Position numbers and translations under genes: made by a program. Below, in pieces: positions 21,786 through 32,021 of a stretch of 64,000 nucleotides of DNA. Below the pieces are notes generated by a model. That model did no database searches, was not told the DNA's origin, and saw only the letters and a program-made list of their open reading frames with translations. Every line of letters starts with the position of its first letter. Positions within the stretch are counted from its first letter, which is position 1. Source of the stretch: Eriocheir sinensis (Eukaryota > Arthropoda > Malacostraca > Decapoda > Varunidae). The stretch spans positions 7,893,024-7,957,023 of the forward strand of contig NC_066512.1 in NCBI RefSeq assembly GCF_024679095.1, given 5' to 3'.

Positions 21786-23290
21786 ACGAAAAAGTTTGAC
21801 CAGGCAGTGTGTCAGAACTGAAGCACAGTTTTTAAGGACAATGGGAGGCACTCCATCAGGTCCATAAACCTCCTGAGAGCTGAGGTCAGAGAGGGCATAA
21901 AAAACATCATTCTTAAGAATCTTAATAACAGGCATGAAGGAGTCAGAGGGGGGATGAGTAGGAGGAATATGCCCAGAATCGTCCAGAGTGGAGTTGTTAC
22001 AGAAAGGTTTGAGTGAAGAGTTCAGCCTTAGTGAAGAGTTCAGCCTTAGAGATAGATGAGACGGCAGTGCTGCCGTCTGGGTTAAGAAGAGGCAGGAAAG
22101 AGGAAAAAGTGAAATTGGAGGAGATATTTTTGGCTAAGTGCCAAAAGTCTCTGGAAGAATTGGAGAAAGCTAATTGTTGACATTTGGTATGGATACAGGA
22201 ATTTTTGGTAAGTCGAAGAATAGATTTGGCACGATTCCGGGCTGAAATGTAAAGATCAAGATCATGGTTAGCGGGAGTTCGAAGGCTCTGGTACCTTTTG
22301 TGAGCTGTCTCTCTATCTTTGATAGCACGAGAACAAGCATGATTAAACCAAGGCTTTTTAGCATGGGGAGTAGAGAAAGTCCTAAGTGCTAGAAGTCTCT
22401 GGAAGAATTAGAGAAAGCTAACTGTTGACATTTGCTATGGATAAAGGAGTTTTGGGTAAGTCGAAGAATAGATCTGGCACGATTCCGGGCAGAAATGTAA
22501 AGATCATGGTTAGCGAGAGTTCGAAGGCTCTGGTACCTTTTGTGAGCTGTCTCTCTATCTTTGATAGCACGAGAACAAGCGTGATTAAACCAAGGCTGTT
22601 TAGCATGGGGAGTAGAGAATGTACGTGGAATGTATGCCTCCATTCCAGAGACAATCACCTCTGTGAAGCGCTGGACACACACAGAGGGGTCTCTCTCCTT
22701 GAAGCAGTAATCATTCCACAGGAAATCGGAAAAGTATATCTTTGATAGCACGAGAACAAGCGTGATTAAACCAAGGCTGTTTAGCATGGGGAGTAGAGAA
22801 TGTACGTGGAATGTATGCCTCCATTCCAGAGACAATCACCTCTGTGAAGCGCTGGACACACACAGAGGGGTCTCTCTCCTTGAAGCAGTAATCATTCCAC
22901 AGGAAATCGGAAAAGTATATCCTCAGGTCGTCCCACCGAGCTGAAACAGAATGTCGGAAGCATTGCCTCTTCGGTGGGTCCAGAGGATGTACAGGAGCGA
23001 TAGGACAGGATACAGAAATAAGGTTGTGATCGGAGGAGCCCAATGGAGAGAACAGTTTGACAGAATAAGCAGAAGGGTTAAAGGTAAGGAAGAGATCTAT
23101 TTTTTTTTTTTTTATAGTATGTTGGGCCTGTCTCCAAGACGGTCGGGAATACGTGTAGGGTGCTGAACCAACTGCTCTAGATTGCTGAAGAGAGCAAAGG
23201 GGTGGGCTCCTTCACCAGGCTGGTCAGTGAAAGAGGATGAAAGCCAGAGCTGGTGGTTAACATTAAAATCTCCCAAAATGGAGATTTCAG
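21786..23290 (-). pseudogene. J1 ORF2, endonuclease end and linker to RT, with tandem duplications
   Basis: Minus-strand pieces include [54 protein letters not shown] endonuclease residues ([17 protein letters not shown]), WDDLRIYFSDFLWNDY and, at the left end of the endonuclease, [16 protein letters not shown]. The stretch 22148-22920 is lengthened by two tandem duplications. A run of T at 23101-23113 is an A-run inserted in the codons for the LDLFLTSN segment. Many frame breaks make it a pseudogene. It rejoins the N-terminal endonuclease at 26458 across the LTR element. Confidence 0.87.
22148..22920 (-). repeat. Tandem duplications inside J1
   Basis: A segment of about 240 bases (22148-22386) is repeated with divergence at 22382-22620. 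A segment of about 181 bases (roughly 22556-22736) is repeated at 22737-22917 with no difference that I can see. The second pair must be much younger than the first. Confidence 0.9.
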
Positions 23291-23669
23291 CGTGTTCCTT
23301 CTCCTCAGTGACAATAAGAAAATGGGGCGTTGCAGCATAGACCCTATGTTCATTTTTACTTTGTGTCAATGTTTTCGTTCGTGCTCCTGTCTCACTGTTT
23401 CCTGTGCGTCTAATTGTTTATCTCTTGTTACTTGTTTATCTTCTACTGTCCGTCCATGTCCTCTTGTCGTCCATTCGTACACATTGTTATACACATACAC
23501 CAACACTTAACAACATTCACACAAACGCATACCCACACAAACACCTTTTCTTAGTGTCTTGTCCGTGTCAATGAGCTTTGTGATTTTTGTCCAATAAAGT
23601 AACCCTGGCGGATATGACTTTCTCTATCCGTGAACCGATTAGCACTTAGAACACTCGCTACCACCAACA
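23291..23669 (+). repeat. 5' LTR of the non-autonomous element (left end deleted)
   Basis: It matches 26070-26457, including AATAAGAAAATGGGGCGTTG, the polyadenylation signal in GTCCAATAAAGTAACCC and the end CGCTACCACCAACA. It lacks a 17-base segment and has a 6-base extra segment relative to the other LTR. Confidence 0.9.
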
Positions 23670-23670
23670 A

Positions 23671-23688
23671 CTGGTGACCCTGCAGTGT
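23671..23688 (+). promoter_or_regulatory. Primer-binding site of the non-autonomous LTR element
   Basis: TGGTGACCCTGCAG starts two bases after the LTR end. TGG at the start is the complement of a tRNA CCA end. The tRNA partner cannot be named with confidence. Confidence 0.65.
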
Positions 23689-23906
23689 TGCTATGGTTCA
23701 AGGTGGTTTACAGCCGGTGCCGTACCAAGGGCACTCTCTCCCAGAGTGGAGGACCTGGGCAGGGTAACTTGTCCATTCGTCCGCCCTCTCCTGGGGCAAA
23801 AATCCTCACCTCCATTCGGGGTTCGTGGGGCTGAGCACACAGGTCGGGAGAAATATTACGCCGTAGGCGTAGTTGCCACCTTCAGGGTTCTCCCCCGCCC
23901 TCCCCC

Positions 23907-24130
23907 AGGCGCCCTCTGCGCCTTCCCCAGGCACCCTTTGTGCCTCCCCCAGGCACCCTTTGTGCCCTCCTCCAGACGCCTTCTGCGTCTCCCACAGGCA
24001 CCCTCTGTGCCTCCCCCAGGCACCCTCTGTGCGCCTCTTCCAGGCACCCTCTGTGCGCCTCTTCCAGGCACCCTCTGTGCGCCTCCTCCAGGCATCTTTG
24101 GCGCCCTTCAGGCATCTTCTGTGCCCCATA
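23907..24130. repeat. 22-24 bp minisatellite (internal region)
   Basis: About ten imperfect copies of a unit like AGGCACCCTCTGTGCGCC followed by TCTTCC. The last complete copies are identical. It encodes Pro/Leu-rich repeats in more than one frame. Confidence 0.92.
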
Positions 24131-24597
24131 GTGCTCCTCCCGGCGCTCACCCACCCACCCCCACCCCTCCTTCTTCCTGCCTTTCCGCTGGTCCGGCGAC
24201 TGAGACACGCACACCGTGTGACACTACACTGACTCAGTGAACACTCAAACACAGTGCCACACACGCAGTGTACACGCTACACACAGATTCAAGTGTACAC
24301 GCCACACACATACTCAGTGTATACGCCGCCACACACCACACAGACTCAGAGAGACACGCAAACACAGTGTGACACCCCACTGGGATTACTAGCTGCCCCC
24401 TGGATTAACCACCGCCTCCTGGATCTACCACCGCCGTCTTGGATTATCCTACACTTGTGGATCCTTGTGTATAGTGCAGTGTGTCCAACAACAGTTCAGT
24501 GCAGCACGTCCCCAGCAACAGTTAGTGTCACAGTGTTACCCACTAAGCGTACAGTATTGTGTTACAGTGCCTTTTTGAACACTGGTTCACTCCCCGA

Positions 24598-25045
24598 GCC
24601 ACAGAGGCCCCTGGCACGTGCCAGCGCCTACAGTACACGCAGTTCGTTTTACTCTCACGGACTGCCGCGGCTCCTGGCACATGCTAGCGCCCCTAACTTT
24701 TCAACTCGCTGTGGCCCCCGGCTCGCTGGCATCTAGCGCCTTCCCACGCAGTCGTTCGACGCACTCACGACTGCCGCGGCTCCTGGCATATGCTTGCGCC
24801 CCTCAATTCTCAACCGGCTGTGGTCCCTGGCACGCTGGCATCTAGCGCCTTACCACGCAGTCATTCGACGCCCTCACGGACTGCCGAGGCCCCTGACACG
24901 CTGGCAGCTGGCGCCTTTAATACACGCAGTCGTTCTACTCTCACCGACTGCCGAGGTCCCTGACACGCTGTCAGCTAGCGCCTTCACACGCAGTTCCCTC
25001 GACGCACTCTATGACTGCCGTGGCCCCCGGCGCGTTTACGCCAGT
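24598..25045. repeat. Degenerate ~70-110 bp repeats (internal region)
   Basis: The phrase GACTGCCGNGGCNCCTG recurs at about 24661, 24769, 24881, 24950 and 25014, each time followed by a CTAGCGCC-like block. Divergence is higher than in the neighbouring minisatellites. Confidence 0.8.
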
Positions 25046-25284
25046 GCTTGTTGCCCATCTCCACGCCGCTCGACTTCACCATATTTGACGACGACATGCA
25101 ACTCTTTCTCTACTACGGCGGTGTCCTTCAGAGCACCACTCTTCTGCTCAGGACCCGTCTACGTGGTTCGCGATTCGGGAGTACGGATTCAAGCCTTCCA
25201 GGATCTATTAAACAGCCAACCACTCAACTCACCGCAGCCCACCTTACGCAGTCCACCTCACGCAGCCCATCTCACGCAGCCCAA

Positions 25285-25404
25285 CTCCTCGCTGCTCAAC
25301 TCCTCGCTGCTCAACTCCTCGCTGCTCAACTCCTCGCTGCTCAACTCCTCGCTGCTCAACTCCTCGCTGCTCAACCCCTCGCTGCTCAACTCATCGCTGC
25401 TCAA
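25285..25404. repeat. 15-bp minisatellite, 8 copies
   Basis: Eight copies of CTCCTCGCTGCTCAA with two single-base variants. It encodes a five-residue repeat. Confidence 0.96.
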
Positions 25405-25850
25405 CACTTCAGCTCGACTTACCGTAACTGTTGTCACTGCACTACTCACTCCAGCTCGACTCACCGTAGCTGTTGTCACCGCATTACTCACTCCAGCTCG
25501 ACTCACTGTAGCTGTTGTCACCGCATTACTCACTCCAGCTCGACTCACTGTAGCTGTTGTCACCGCATTACTCACTCCAGCTCGACTCACTGTAGCTGTT
25601 GTCACCGCATTACTCACTCCAGCTTGACTCACTGTAGCTGTTGTCACCGCATTACTCACTCCAGCTCGACTCACTGTAGCTGTTGTCACCGCATTACTCA
25701 CTCCAGCTCGACTCACTGTAGCTGTTGTCACCGCATTACTCACTCCAGCTCGACTCACTGTAGCTGTTGTCACCGCATTACTCACTCCAGCTCGACTCAC
25801 TGTAGCTGTTGTCACTGCACTACTCGCCCCAGCTCGACTCACCGTAGCTG
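25405..25850. repeat. 42-bp minisatellite, about 10 copies
   Basis: Units contain CCAGCTCGACTCACTGTAGC then TGTTGTCACCGCATTACT. The 42-base period is 14 codons, so frames stay open on both strands (LTPARLTVAVVTAL on plus, ATVSRAGVSNAVTT on minus). The central copies are identical. Confidence 0.95.
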
Positions 25851-26026
25851 AACTACTCAACGCAACTCTACTCAGCGCAACTTACCGCGCACCTCAACGC
25901 AACTACTGAGCGCAACTTACCGCGCATCTCGCTACAACTCTACACAACGCTACTCATCGCAACGCATCACCGCCTGCCACAGCGCCCCAGCACCAGGGAA
26001 GATTTCGTTCCTCCTTCCTCGTCACT

Positions 26027-26037
26027 GGGGGGGGGGG
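26027..26037 (+). promoter_or_regulatory. Polypurine tract candidate
   Basis: A run of eleven G followed by AG lies a few bases before the right LTR, in the expected place for plus-strand priming. Confidence 0.6.
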
Positions 26038-26044
26038 AGTAATC

Positions 26045-26457
26045 TGTAGCAGTCACCGCTCAAATTTCGTGTTCCTTCCCCTCAGTGACAATAAGAAAAT
26101 GGGGCGTTGCAGCATAGACCCTATGTTCATTTTTACTTACTGTCAATGTTTTCGTTCGTGCTCCTGTCTCGCTGTTTCCTGTGCGTCTAATTGTTTATCT
26201 CTTGTTACTTGTTTATCTTCTACTGTTCGTCCATGTCCTCTTGTCGTCCATTCGTACACATTGTTATACACATACACCAACACTTAAATGTTACCCACAC
26301 TTCACAACATTCACACAAACGTATACCCACACAAACACCTTTTCTTAGTGTCTTGTCCGTGTCAATGACCTTTGTGATTTTTGTCCAATAAAGTAACCCT
26401 GGCGGATATGACTATCCGTGAACCGATTAGCACTTAGAACACTCGCTACCACCAACA
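26045..26457 (+). repeat. 3' LTR of the non-autonomous element
   Basis: It begins TGTAGCAGTCACCGC and ends ACCACCAACA, with AATAAA at about 26388. This is the complete copy of the LTR. Its right edge joins LINE-J sequence GGTCAAGATGTGCTCC. Confidence 0.9.
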
Positions 26458-27186
26458 GGTCAAGATGTGCTCCACTTTAGAGTTCATATAGTCAAAGAAT
26501 TTTACATAGTCAGTAGAGTTAGGTGAGAGATAAACAGTACAGATGTATTTAGTAAAAGAATGACAATGAAGTCTTAGCCAGATGGTGGAAAATTCTGAAG
26601 AGTCAAGGTCGTGGGCACGAGAACAAGTGATGTCGTTGCGCACGTAGACGCAACATCCAGCTTTGGATTGAAATTTAGGATAGAAATAGTAGGAGGGAAC
26701 AAAGTAAAGATTGCTGTCAGTAACCTCAGAAACCTGTGTTTCGGTGAGGAAGAGAAGGTGAGGTTTAGAGGAGGAGAGATGGTGTTCCACAGAATGAAAA
26801 TTTGGGCGAGGACCGCGAATGTTGCAGAAATTTATAAGAAAGAGGTTCGAGGAGTTATCAAGACACCTCTCAAGTCGGCAGCCAGAAGGGGAATCCTCCC
26901 TGGGGGAATTTGTGGTCCCCCCCCCAGGCGGGGACTCCGAGGCATGGTTATGGTTCGCCATTTTGAATTTTGAATTTTGGGAAAAAGGTGTGTGTGTTGT
27001 GTGAATGTAGTGTGGTGTGGATAGAGAGAGGATCTGTCTTTAGAGAGCATGCTGAACTACTCTCTGGTGTTGATGAGACAATAGGGAAACGGTTAGTGAG
27101 GACATGGGAAGGGTCTTTGGAGGGCTTCAGCACCCTCCTCGCTTCCAATATACCCCACCGGGAGTGGCTTGCGCCCGTTCGGTAGG
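26458..27186 (-). pseudogene. J1 ORF2 N-terminus (AP endonuclease) and 5' UTR
   Basis: The reading frame starts [15 protein letters not shown] at 26961 and continues [65 protein letters not shown] and FSTIWLRLH to the LTR-element edge. NIRG and TETQ are the usual first and second endonuclease blocks. Upstream to 27186 is a 5' UTR. Its part up to the GTTCAGCATGC phrase is shared with J5, whereas the remainder is present only in J1. This piece has no stop for 160 codons, so the endonuclease head is well preserved. Confidence 0.88.
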
Positions 27187-27290
27187 TGTCTTCCTACCTA
27201 CTCCAGTCGATCGATGGGTACTGCCGGAACCTTCTCACACCACACATCGTATTCCCCTTGCTCAAGGGGGTAGTGAGTGAGTGATTGAGG
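27187..27290 (-). mobile_element. SINE-B, right half of the split copy
   Basis: Contains CTACTCCAGTCGATCGATGG, GGGTACTGCCGGA and CCCCTTGCTCAAGGGGG, matching 5190-5250. With 19397-19480 it makes up one SINE-B body interrupted by J1. The tRNA-like head is not clearly visible beyond 27290. Confidence 0.65.
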
Positions 27291-27419
27291 TTAGGCACCG
27301 CAACAGCCAGGGTCATATGGCGCCGCAACCAAACAGTCAACTAAAAACAAACCAAATGAGAGTTATCTAAAAATAGAACATAAACAAGGGATTGCTAAAA
27401 CAACACACCACCAAGGGCA

Positions 27420-28720
27420 TTACAATAAACGGAGGAGGTCAGCCTCCTCTAGAAATTGAGGCACGTTAAAACCCGGAGAGAGACACTCAGGGCTAAGCAC
27501 CCGACAAAAACTAAACACACCGTCCGCACCGCGGCATCGGTAAAGGAAACGGTTTCTCAGGTCGACCAAACTCGGGCACTCTACCAGCAGGTGCCTCACA
27601 GTAAGAGGAACCAAATAGTCGTCACAGTACGGCTGGTAATCTCCGGACATCAAGTACCCGTGGGTGAGGCGAGTGTGGCCGATTCGCAGGCGAGCCAAAG
27701 CTGTCTGGGAGCGACGGTCTCGGATATTGGTATATGACCAGGGATGGGACACACTCCTTGTAATCTCGCCCATTTTCGAAGTCGCACCCTGTGTATCCCA
27801 CCTTTCCTGCCAACTAGCAAGAACCGCCTCACGAATCGCAGGAAAGACGTCTGTACATGGGACAGGGCAAGGGACGGCAGCTCGAGCTGCTGCCTCTCGA
27901 GCAAGTTCATTAGCCCGTTCATTCCCGGCAATACCGACGTGTCCAGGGACCCAACAAAACCCAACACGGTATCCTCTGTTGCCGAGCAAATACAGCCACT
28001 CTAGGGCGGATAAAACAAGAGAACTAACAGAGGGAGCACAGAACTGTAAACCCGAAAGAACGCTACGAGAATCGCTAAAAATAATAAAGGAGGCGAGTGG
28101 AAGTGTAAAAATAATCCGTAAAGCAAGAACTGTAGCAGAAAGCTCTGCAGTGAACACCGAAGCAACGTTCGGAAGACTACATCCCCGGCAGAAGGAGGGG
28201 AACACCACACTAAAACCTACACCAGCATCAGATGTAGAGCCGTCTGTAAACACCGGAAAGACACGCGGCACATGAGGTGGCAACAAAACACGCGGCATTA
28301 GACGGGGGATCCATTACATTCCCGGAAATTGCAGGTACCAAACCCCAGGTAACCTGATAAGGGCTTAAGGCACCAGGGATGGTACAAAGAACAGAGCCAG
28401 CCGCCCGGACCGCACCGGTCGTCGACCCCGAGACCCCGGCGGTCGGGATGAAGGGGAATCCTGCAAGATCGACGCAGATGAAGCAGACAGAAGGCAGCGA
28501 GAGGAAGGCGATGAGACCAGCACCAACGAGGCGATGGAACCAACGCAGCGGCAGGATGCGCCTCAAATCTAGAGCTAGAGCCAGGACATCCACTATAGGG
28601 ACCTGAGGTGGGGAAGGGCACTCGACATGGCGTAATGGAGTCCAGAACGCGTAGTGTTCAGCAACCTCCGTAACGAGCAGATAACAACAACCTCTAACAA
28701 CCATACTCTAACTTCGAAAG
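27420..28720 (-). pseudogene. LINE-I ORF2, C-terminal part with RNase H
   Basis: A 292-residue open frame (28298-27420) carries the RNase H blocks VFTDGSTSDAGVGF (first Asp), FTAELSATVLAL (Glu), IIFSDSRSVLSGL (Asp) and CWVPGHVGIAGNERANELA (His, Asn, Asp). It ends in a zinc-binding-like tail (YCDDYLVPLTVRHLLVECP) and DVFPAIRE in between. Upstream, 28299-28720 holds the broken RT-to-RNase H linker (LALDLRRILPLRWFHRL). RNase H with a YVDD-type RT fits the I group of non-LTR elements. The enzyme would remove the RNA strand after cDNA synthesis. A SINE interrupts it at 28722. Confidence 0.88.
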
Positions 28721-28721
28721 G

Positions 28722-29082
28722 ATTTTTTTATTTTTTTTTTTTATTTTTTTTATTTTTTTTTTTTTATTTTGTTGCCTATTGCCCGGTAGGCATCTTCTCG
28801 AGGGGGGCGATGGTCTCGGGGCAAGATTTCTTCAGGTGGGGTTGATGATGCCTGTTCTCCGTTGTGGCGGCGGCGGCGAGTTTTATAGTATCTTGCATTG
28901 GCTCATGCTACCCCGGAACTCGTTCTTGATGATTCGCTTGGACGGCTAGTCCGGTCCGGGTGGTGGTCTTGGTCTTCAGGACAGCATAGTTTAGTTTGCC
29001 ACTCGGACGACTGAAAAATGGAGTGGTGCGTGAGGATTCGAACCCGCGTCAATGGTCAGTATCACTTCGGCCACCGCCTACC
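28722..29082 (-). mobile_element. SINE-A inserted in LINE-I
   Basis: In reverse orientation: T-rich tail at 28725-28770, GTTGCCTATTGCCCGGTAGG, the altered body block CTCATGCTACCCCGGAACTC, and a tRNA-like head with GGATTCGAACCCGC and CACTTCGGCCACCGCC. The GGCGCC of the usual core block is changed to GGCGGCGGCGG. It lies between DRDTLLLLLR of the RT C-terminus and the linker. Confidence 0.88.
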
Positions 29083-29457
29083 CTAAGGAGGAGTAGAAGA
29101 GTGTCCCTATCGGCACCCCAAGTATGGGCCAAAACCCGAAGGAGGGATAAGGCTTTTTGACAAGCCGCCTTAACAGAACGAAGATGAGGCACCCAGGTGA
29201 GACGGCTGTCAAAAACAAGTCCAAGATAACGAGTCGTCTCCACGCATGAGATGCGTCGATTTACAAGGTACAGATCAGGGTCCGGATGAGCACCGCGGAG
29301 TCTACAAAAATGCATGGCTACTGTCTTGGAGGCAGAAAACCGAAATCCGCGTTCAGTAGCCCAAAGGGAAACCCTATTAATAGCTAATTGTAGCTTCTGT
29401 TCAATCAGCAACATCCGTGCAGCTGAGAAGGAAATGGAAAGGTCGTCCACATAGACT
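29083..29457 (-). pseudogene. LINE-I RT, segment just after the catalytic box
   Basis: Reads YVDDLSISFSAARMLLIEQK, then INRVSLWATERGFRFSASKT, VAMHFCRLRGAHPDPDLY and TTRYLGLVFDSRLTWVPHL on the minus strand, ending at the SINE. YVDD is the RT catalytic pair. The codons before YVDD lie 2.6 kb away, at 32022, beyond a hAT transposon. Confidence 0.9.
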
Positions 29458-29742
29458 CAGGTAGGGGTCGGCAACCTTTTGAACATAGAGTGCCAAGTCT
29501 AATTAATGCCTTTTCTTGTACTACCTTGCGTGCCAGGTGTTATTTTTTCCCACATTATAAAGTGTATGTCCTATGGAAATTGAGATCATAATCATAGACA
29601 TAGAGTATGTAGTGACCATTATAACTAAAGTAAAGTGTATTTTCCTGCACATGTATAACATAAATGTTACATTTTTGTAGCAATTAGCATTCCTTGTAAC
29701 TAAAAATATATTATTTTTTATTTTAAATTTATACTCACAATA

Positions 29743-31570
29743 TTAATGCGATCCTTGCCCTTGCTTCCCTTTGGCCAAAGTTGAAATTTCAGATAAGTAT
29801 CTGGACACCTTGAGCTTCACACAACCCTCAGAATGATCCGTTGTAAGCTTGCTGCGATGGGGGTTGAGGATGTGCCTCATGTGTGAAAATATCTGCTCAC
29901 ATTGATATGTAGATCCAAATGCTGATAGCAATGCAAAAGCTACTTTCTTCATGCAATTGAATTTATCAGGCAGTGAGGTCCAGGAACTTAATATGGAGGC
30001 TGCATGATCATTCATACTAGTTTCCAATATTTCTCGAAGATCTTTAAATTTAGCTGACCACAATGATGAGGCCTGAAGGCCAATCAATTGCATTTCCAAC
30101 TCCTCAGTTTCCATCCACTCAAAGAGACTCGTCCAACTCACTGTATTTAAAGGTGTCTGGTCTGATTAAAAACGAAAACACTGGGCCAGTGTGTTGGAAA
30201 TCTTGAAATCTGATTGAGAACTCAGACTTTAATTCTTGCATGTACACCTGAAGATCAGTAGTGTTGACAGGATGAATTACAGATAAGTTCTTCAAGTTTT
30301 TGAAGTAACGGAAAGAACCAGTTTTGATATCTGATGATTAAACTGCAAGCTTTGCAACAAATGCCTTCCAAATATCATACAAATCCATCACTGTTTTTCC
30401 TGCACCTTGCAAGATAAGATTGAGGTCATTTAGATGTTTGGTGATGTCTGAGAGAAACATAAGTTTCACAGTCCAGTCTCTGTCCTCCAGCTCAGGATAG
30501 CCTTGGCATTTTTTCTGATAAAAAATCTTTATTTCATCAAAGCATTCCACAAATCTCTCCAATACCTTCCCACAGCTTAACCACCTAACACTGCTGTGCA
30601 AGGGTATATGTTTGTAAGCACTTTCCACCTCTTCAAGGAAAGCTTGAAACTGCCTGTGCGTAAGAGAAGTGTGTGCAACAAGAAAATTCACTACTTTTGT
30701 AACAGTAGCCATCACTTTCTTGAGATCAGAGCTCGAGATCTTGGCACATAAATTTTCTTGATGAATTATGCAGTGCAATTTCAGAATGGGGTGCCCAATT
30801 TTATCCTCAAACATCTTAGTAAAACCTTTGTTTTTTCCCACCATGGCAGGGGCACCATCCGTTGTAACTGCAAAAAATCTTTCTTATGTCAACCCCTCTG
30901 TCCTCAAAATGTACAGTGAATGTCTTCAGTATGTCCTCTCCCTTGGTAGTGCCACACATTGGTTTAAGACAGCACAGCTCCTCGTGTATCTCTGTGTCAC
31001 TATACCTGGCAAAAACAGCCAAGCGGGGAATGTCATTTATATCCACGCATTCATCCAAGGCCACACTGAACACAGGTGTAGTTGTTAAAGCAACAGTTTG
31101 CTTCTCACTTACATTAGCAGCCATATCAGAAATACGTCTCTCCACGGTCCTAGCTGAGACAGGCATGTCTTTTATCCTTGAGATGATCATGTGTTTGTTT
31201 GATATGCCATCAAATAACACCTCAGAGCACTCTAGGAAAGCTGCTTTCATAAAATCTCCATCAGTAAAAGGCTTTCCATGCTTGGCAATACACAGAGCTA
31301 GTTTGTAACTGGCCTCAGTTGCATTGTTTTTGCTAGCACTCAGGTTCTTAAACACATTACTTTGTTTCTCATACTGCTTTCTTAATCGCTTCAGCCTTGT
31401 CTGTACTGTCCTTGAAAGTCTTCTCGTGTCTTGTTTCAAAGTGTCTTTTAACACTCGATGTGCGGCACACGACTTTCTCGCAGCAGAGAGCACATACAGC
31501 ACAATCATTCATTTGTCCATGATGACTGAAATGATCAGACATCAAGCTTGACTTTTTTCGCAGTAGCCAT
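29743..31570 (-). pseudogene. hAT transposase, GTF2IRD2/ZBED-like type, degenerate
   Basis: The likely start is MATAKKVKLDV at 31570. A BED-type zinc finger follows in broken frames (VVCRTSSVKRHFETRHEKT). The open piece 31508-30816 has SYKLALCIAKHGKPFTDGDF and SVALDECVDINDIPRLAVF (first catalytic Asp). The frame shifts near 30850-30880 into TDGAPAMVGKNKGFTKMF (second Asp), LHCIIHQENLCAK and HSSVRWLSCGKVLERF. A stop lies at about 30338. The last piece (30141-29743) has the dimerisation region with FGSTYQCEQIFSHMRHI (catalytic Glu) and HRSKLTTDH. The family is about 600 residues and nuclear. The same transposase type was fused to a host gene in vertebrate GTF2IRD2, but here TIRs and decay show a plain transposon. 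Confidence 0.92.
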
Positions 31571-31831
31571 GGCGACAGTAACTAGAAAAAGTGTCACCCA
31601 CGGCGGCTAAATAGTTACTGAAGCAGAAATAGCAACGTTGCCGCTGCGTGACTGATGCGTCAGCAGCGGCTGGGGACAACATGTCTCATACTCGTTTACA
31701 TCTCGTTGTACTCACGTATCCCTCATCGCGGGTACGAAACATTTTCGTTTTAATTCAATGTATCATAGGAAAGCATGATTTAAAATCGTTCGAAAACTTA
31801 AACTGTGATAAAAGTAAGGATGTACAATTCA

Positions 31832-31833
<2 letters not shown>

Positions 31834-31905
<72 letters not shown>
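31834..31905. repeat. (CT)n microsatellite inside the hAT element
   Basis: About 72 bases of pure CT between the transposase start and the right TIR. Confidence 0.98.
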
Positions 31906-31909
<4 letters not shown>

Positions 31910-32021
31910 TTCTGTTTTTTGTTATAACTTTTTCTTTGCTTCTTCGAATCACGTGGCGCGCCATAGGCAAGCACTCTGCGTGCCAAGTCTGGCACGCGTG
32001 CCAAAGGTTGCCGACCCCCTG

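Larger units (their letters stand above)
23291..26457 (+). mobile_element. Non-autonomous LTR element (no gag or pol) inserted in J1
   Basis: Two related LTRs (23291-23669 and 26045-26457) flank 2.4 kb of internal sequence. A primer-binding-site-like TGGTGACCC lies two bases inside the left LTR, and an 11-base G run lies just before the right LTR. The internal region shows no protease, RT or integrase and is largely minisatellite (22-24, ~110, 15 and 42 bp units). The left LTR lacks about 25 bases present in the right one, and about 11 bases of LINE-J target are also missing, so the left edge was deleted. The PBS type and ends are reminiscent of BEL/Pao elements, but without pol this is a guess. 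It depends on proteins from another element. Confidence 0.82.
19482..27186 (-). mobile_element. LINE-J copy J1 (near full length, with insertions)
   Basis: This minus-strand non-LTR element begins near 27186 with a 5' UTR and ends in a poly(T) (poly(A) on its own strand) at 19482-19493. LINE-J codes an AP endonuclease and an RT with an SYADDS catalytic box and no RNase H. Five copies (J1-J5) are in this window. J1 is interrupted by SINE-A copies with a LINE-I fragment (21009-21768) and by an LTR element (23291-26457), and it carries internal tandem duplications (22148-22920). The clade is not certain; the family looks like Jockey/I-group elements without RNase H. Confidence 0.88.
29458..32021 (-). 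mobile_element. hAT DNA transposon (about 2.56 kb)
   Basis: The left end reads CAGGTAGGGGTCGGCAACCT and the right end, reversed, CAGGGGGTCGGCAACCTTTG, giving terminal inverted repeats of about 18 bases. The motif GCGTGCCA recurs near both ends, as expected for subterminal transposase sites. It encodes a decayed BED-finger hAT transposase on the minus strand. Flanks CACATAGA and ACTATAGA could be an eroded 8-bp target duplication. It sits in the YVDD box of LINE-I. A (CT)n tract has grown inside it at 31834-31905. Confidence 0.93.

Noticed and set aside
23674..24240. A Pro-rich gag protein of the LTR element
   Set aside because: The frame is mostly minisatellite and shows no Gag, zinc-knuckle or protease motif.
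25258..25860. A 200-residue Val/Ser/Thr repeat protein on the minus strand and two overlapping plus-strand repeat proteins
   Set aside because: They are produced by a 42-bp and a 15-bp tandem repeat inside an LTR element. Three-base periodicity keeps all frames open.
27420..28298. Host ribonuclease H
   Set aside because: The zinc-binding-like tail and the upstream YVDD reverse transcriptase show that it is the end of LINE-I.
29743..31570. Host gene like GTF2IRD2 or a ZBED protein
   Set aside because: Terminal inverted repeats enclose it, the frames are broken, and there is no GTF2I domain or exon structure.
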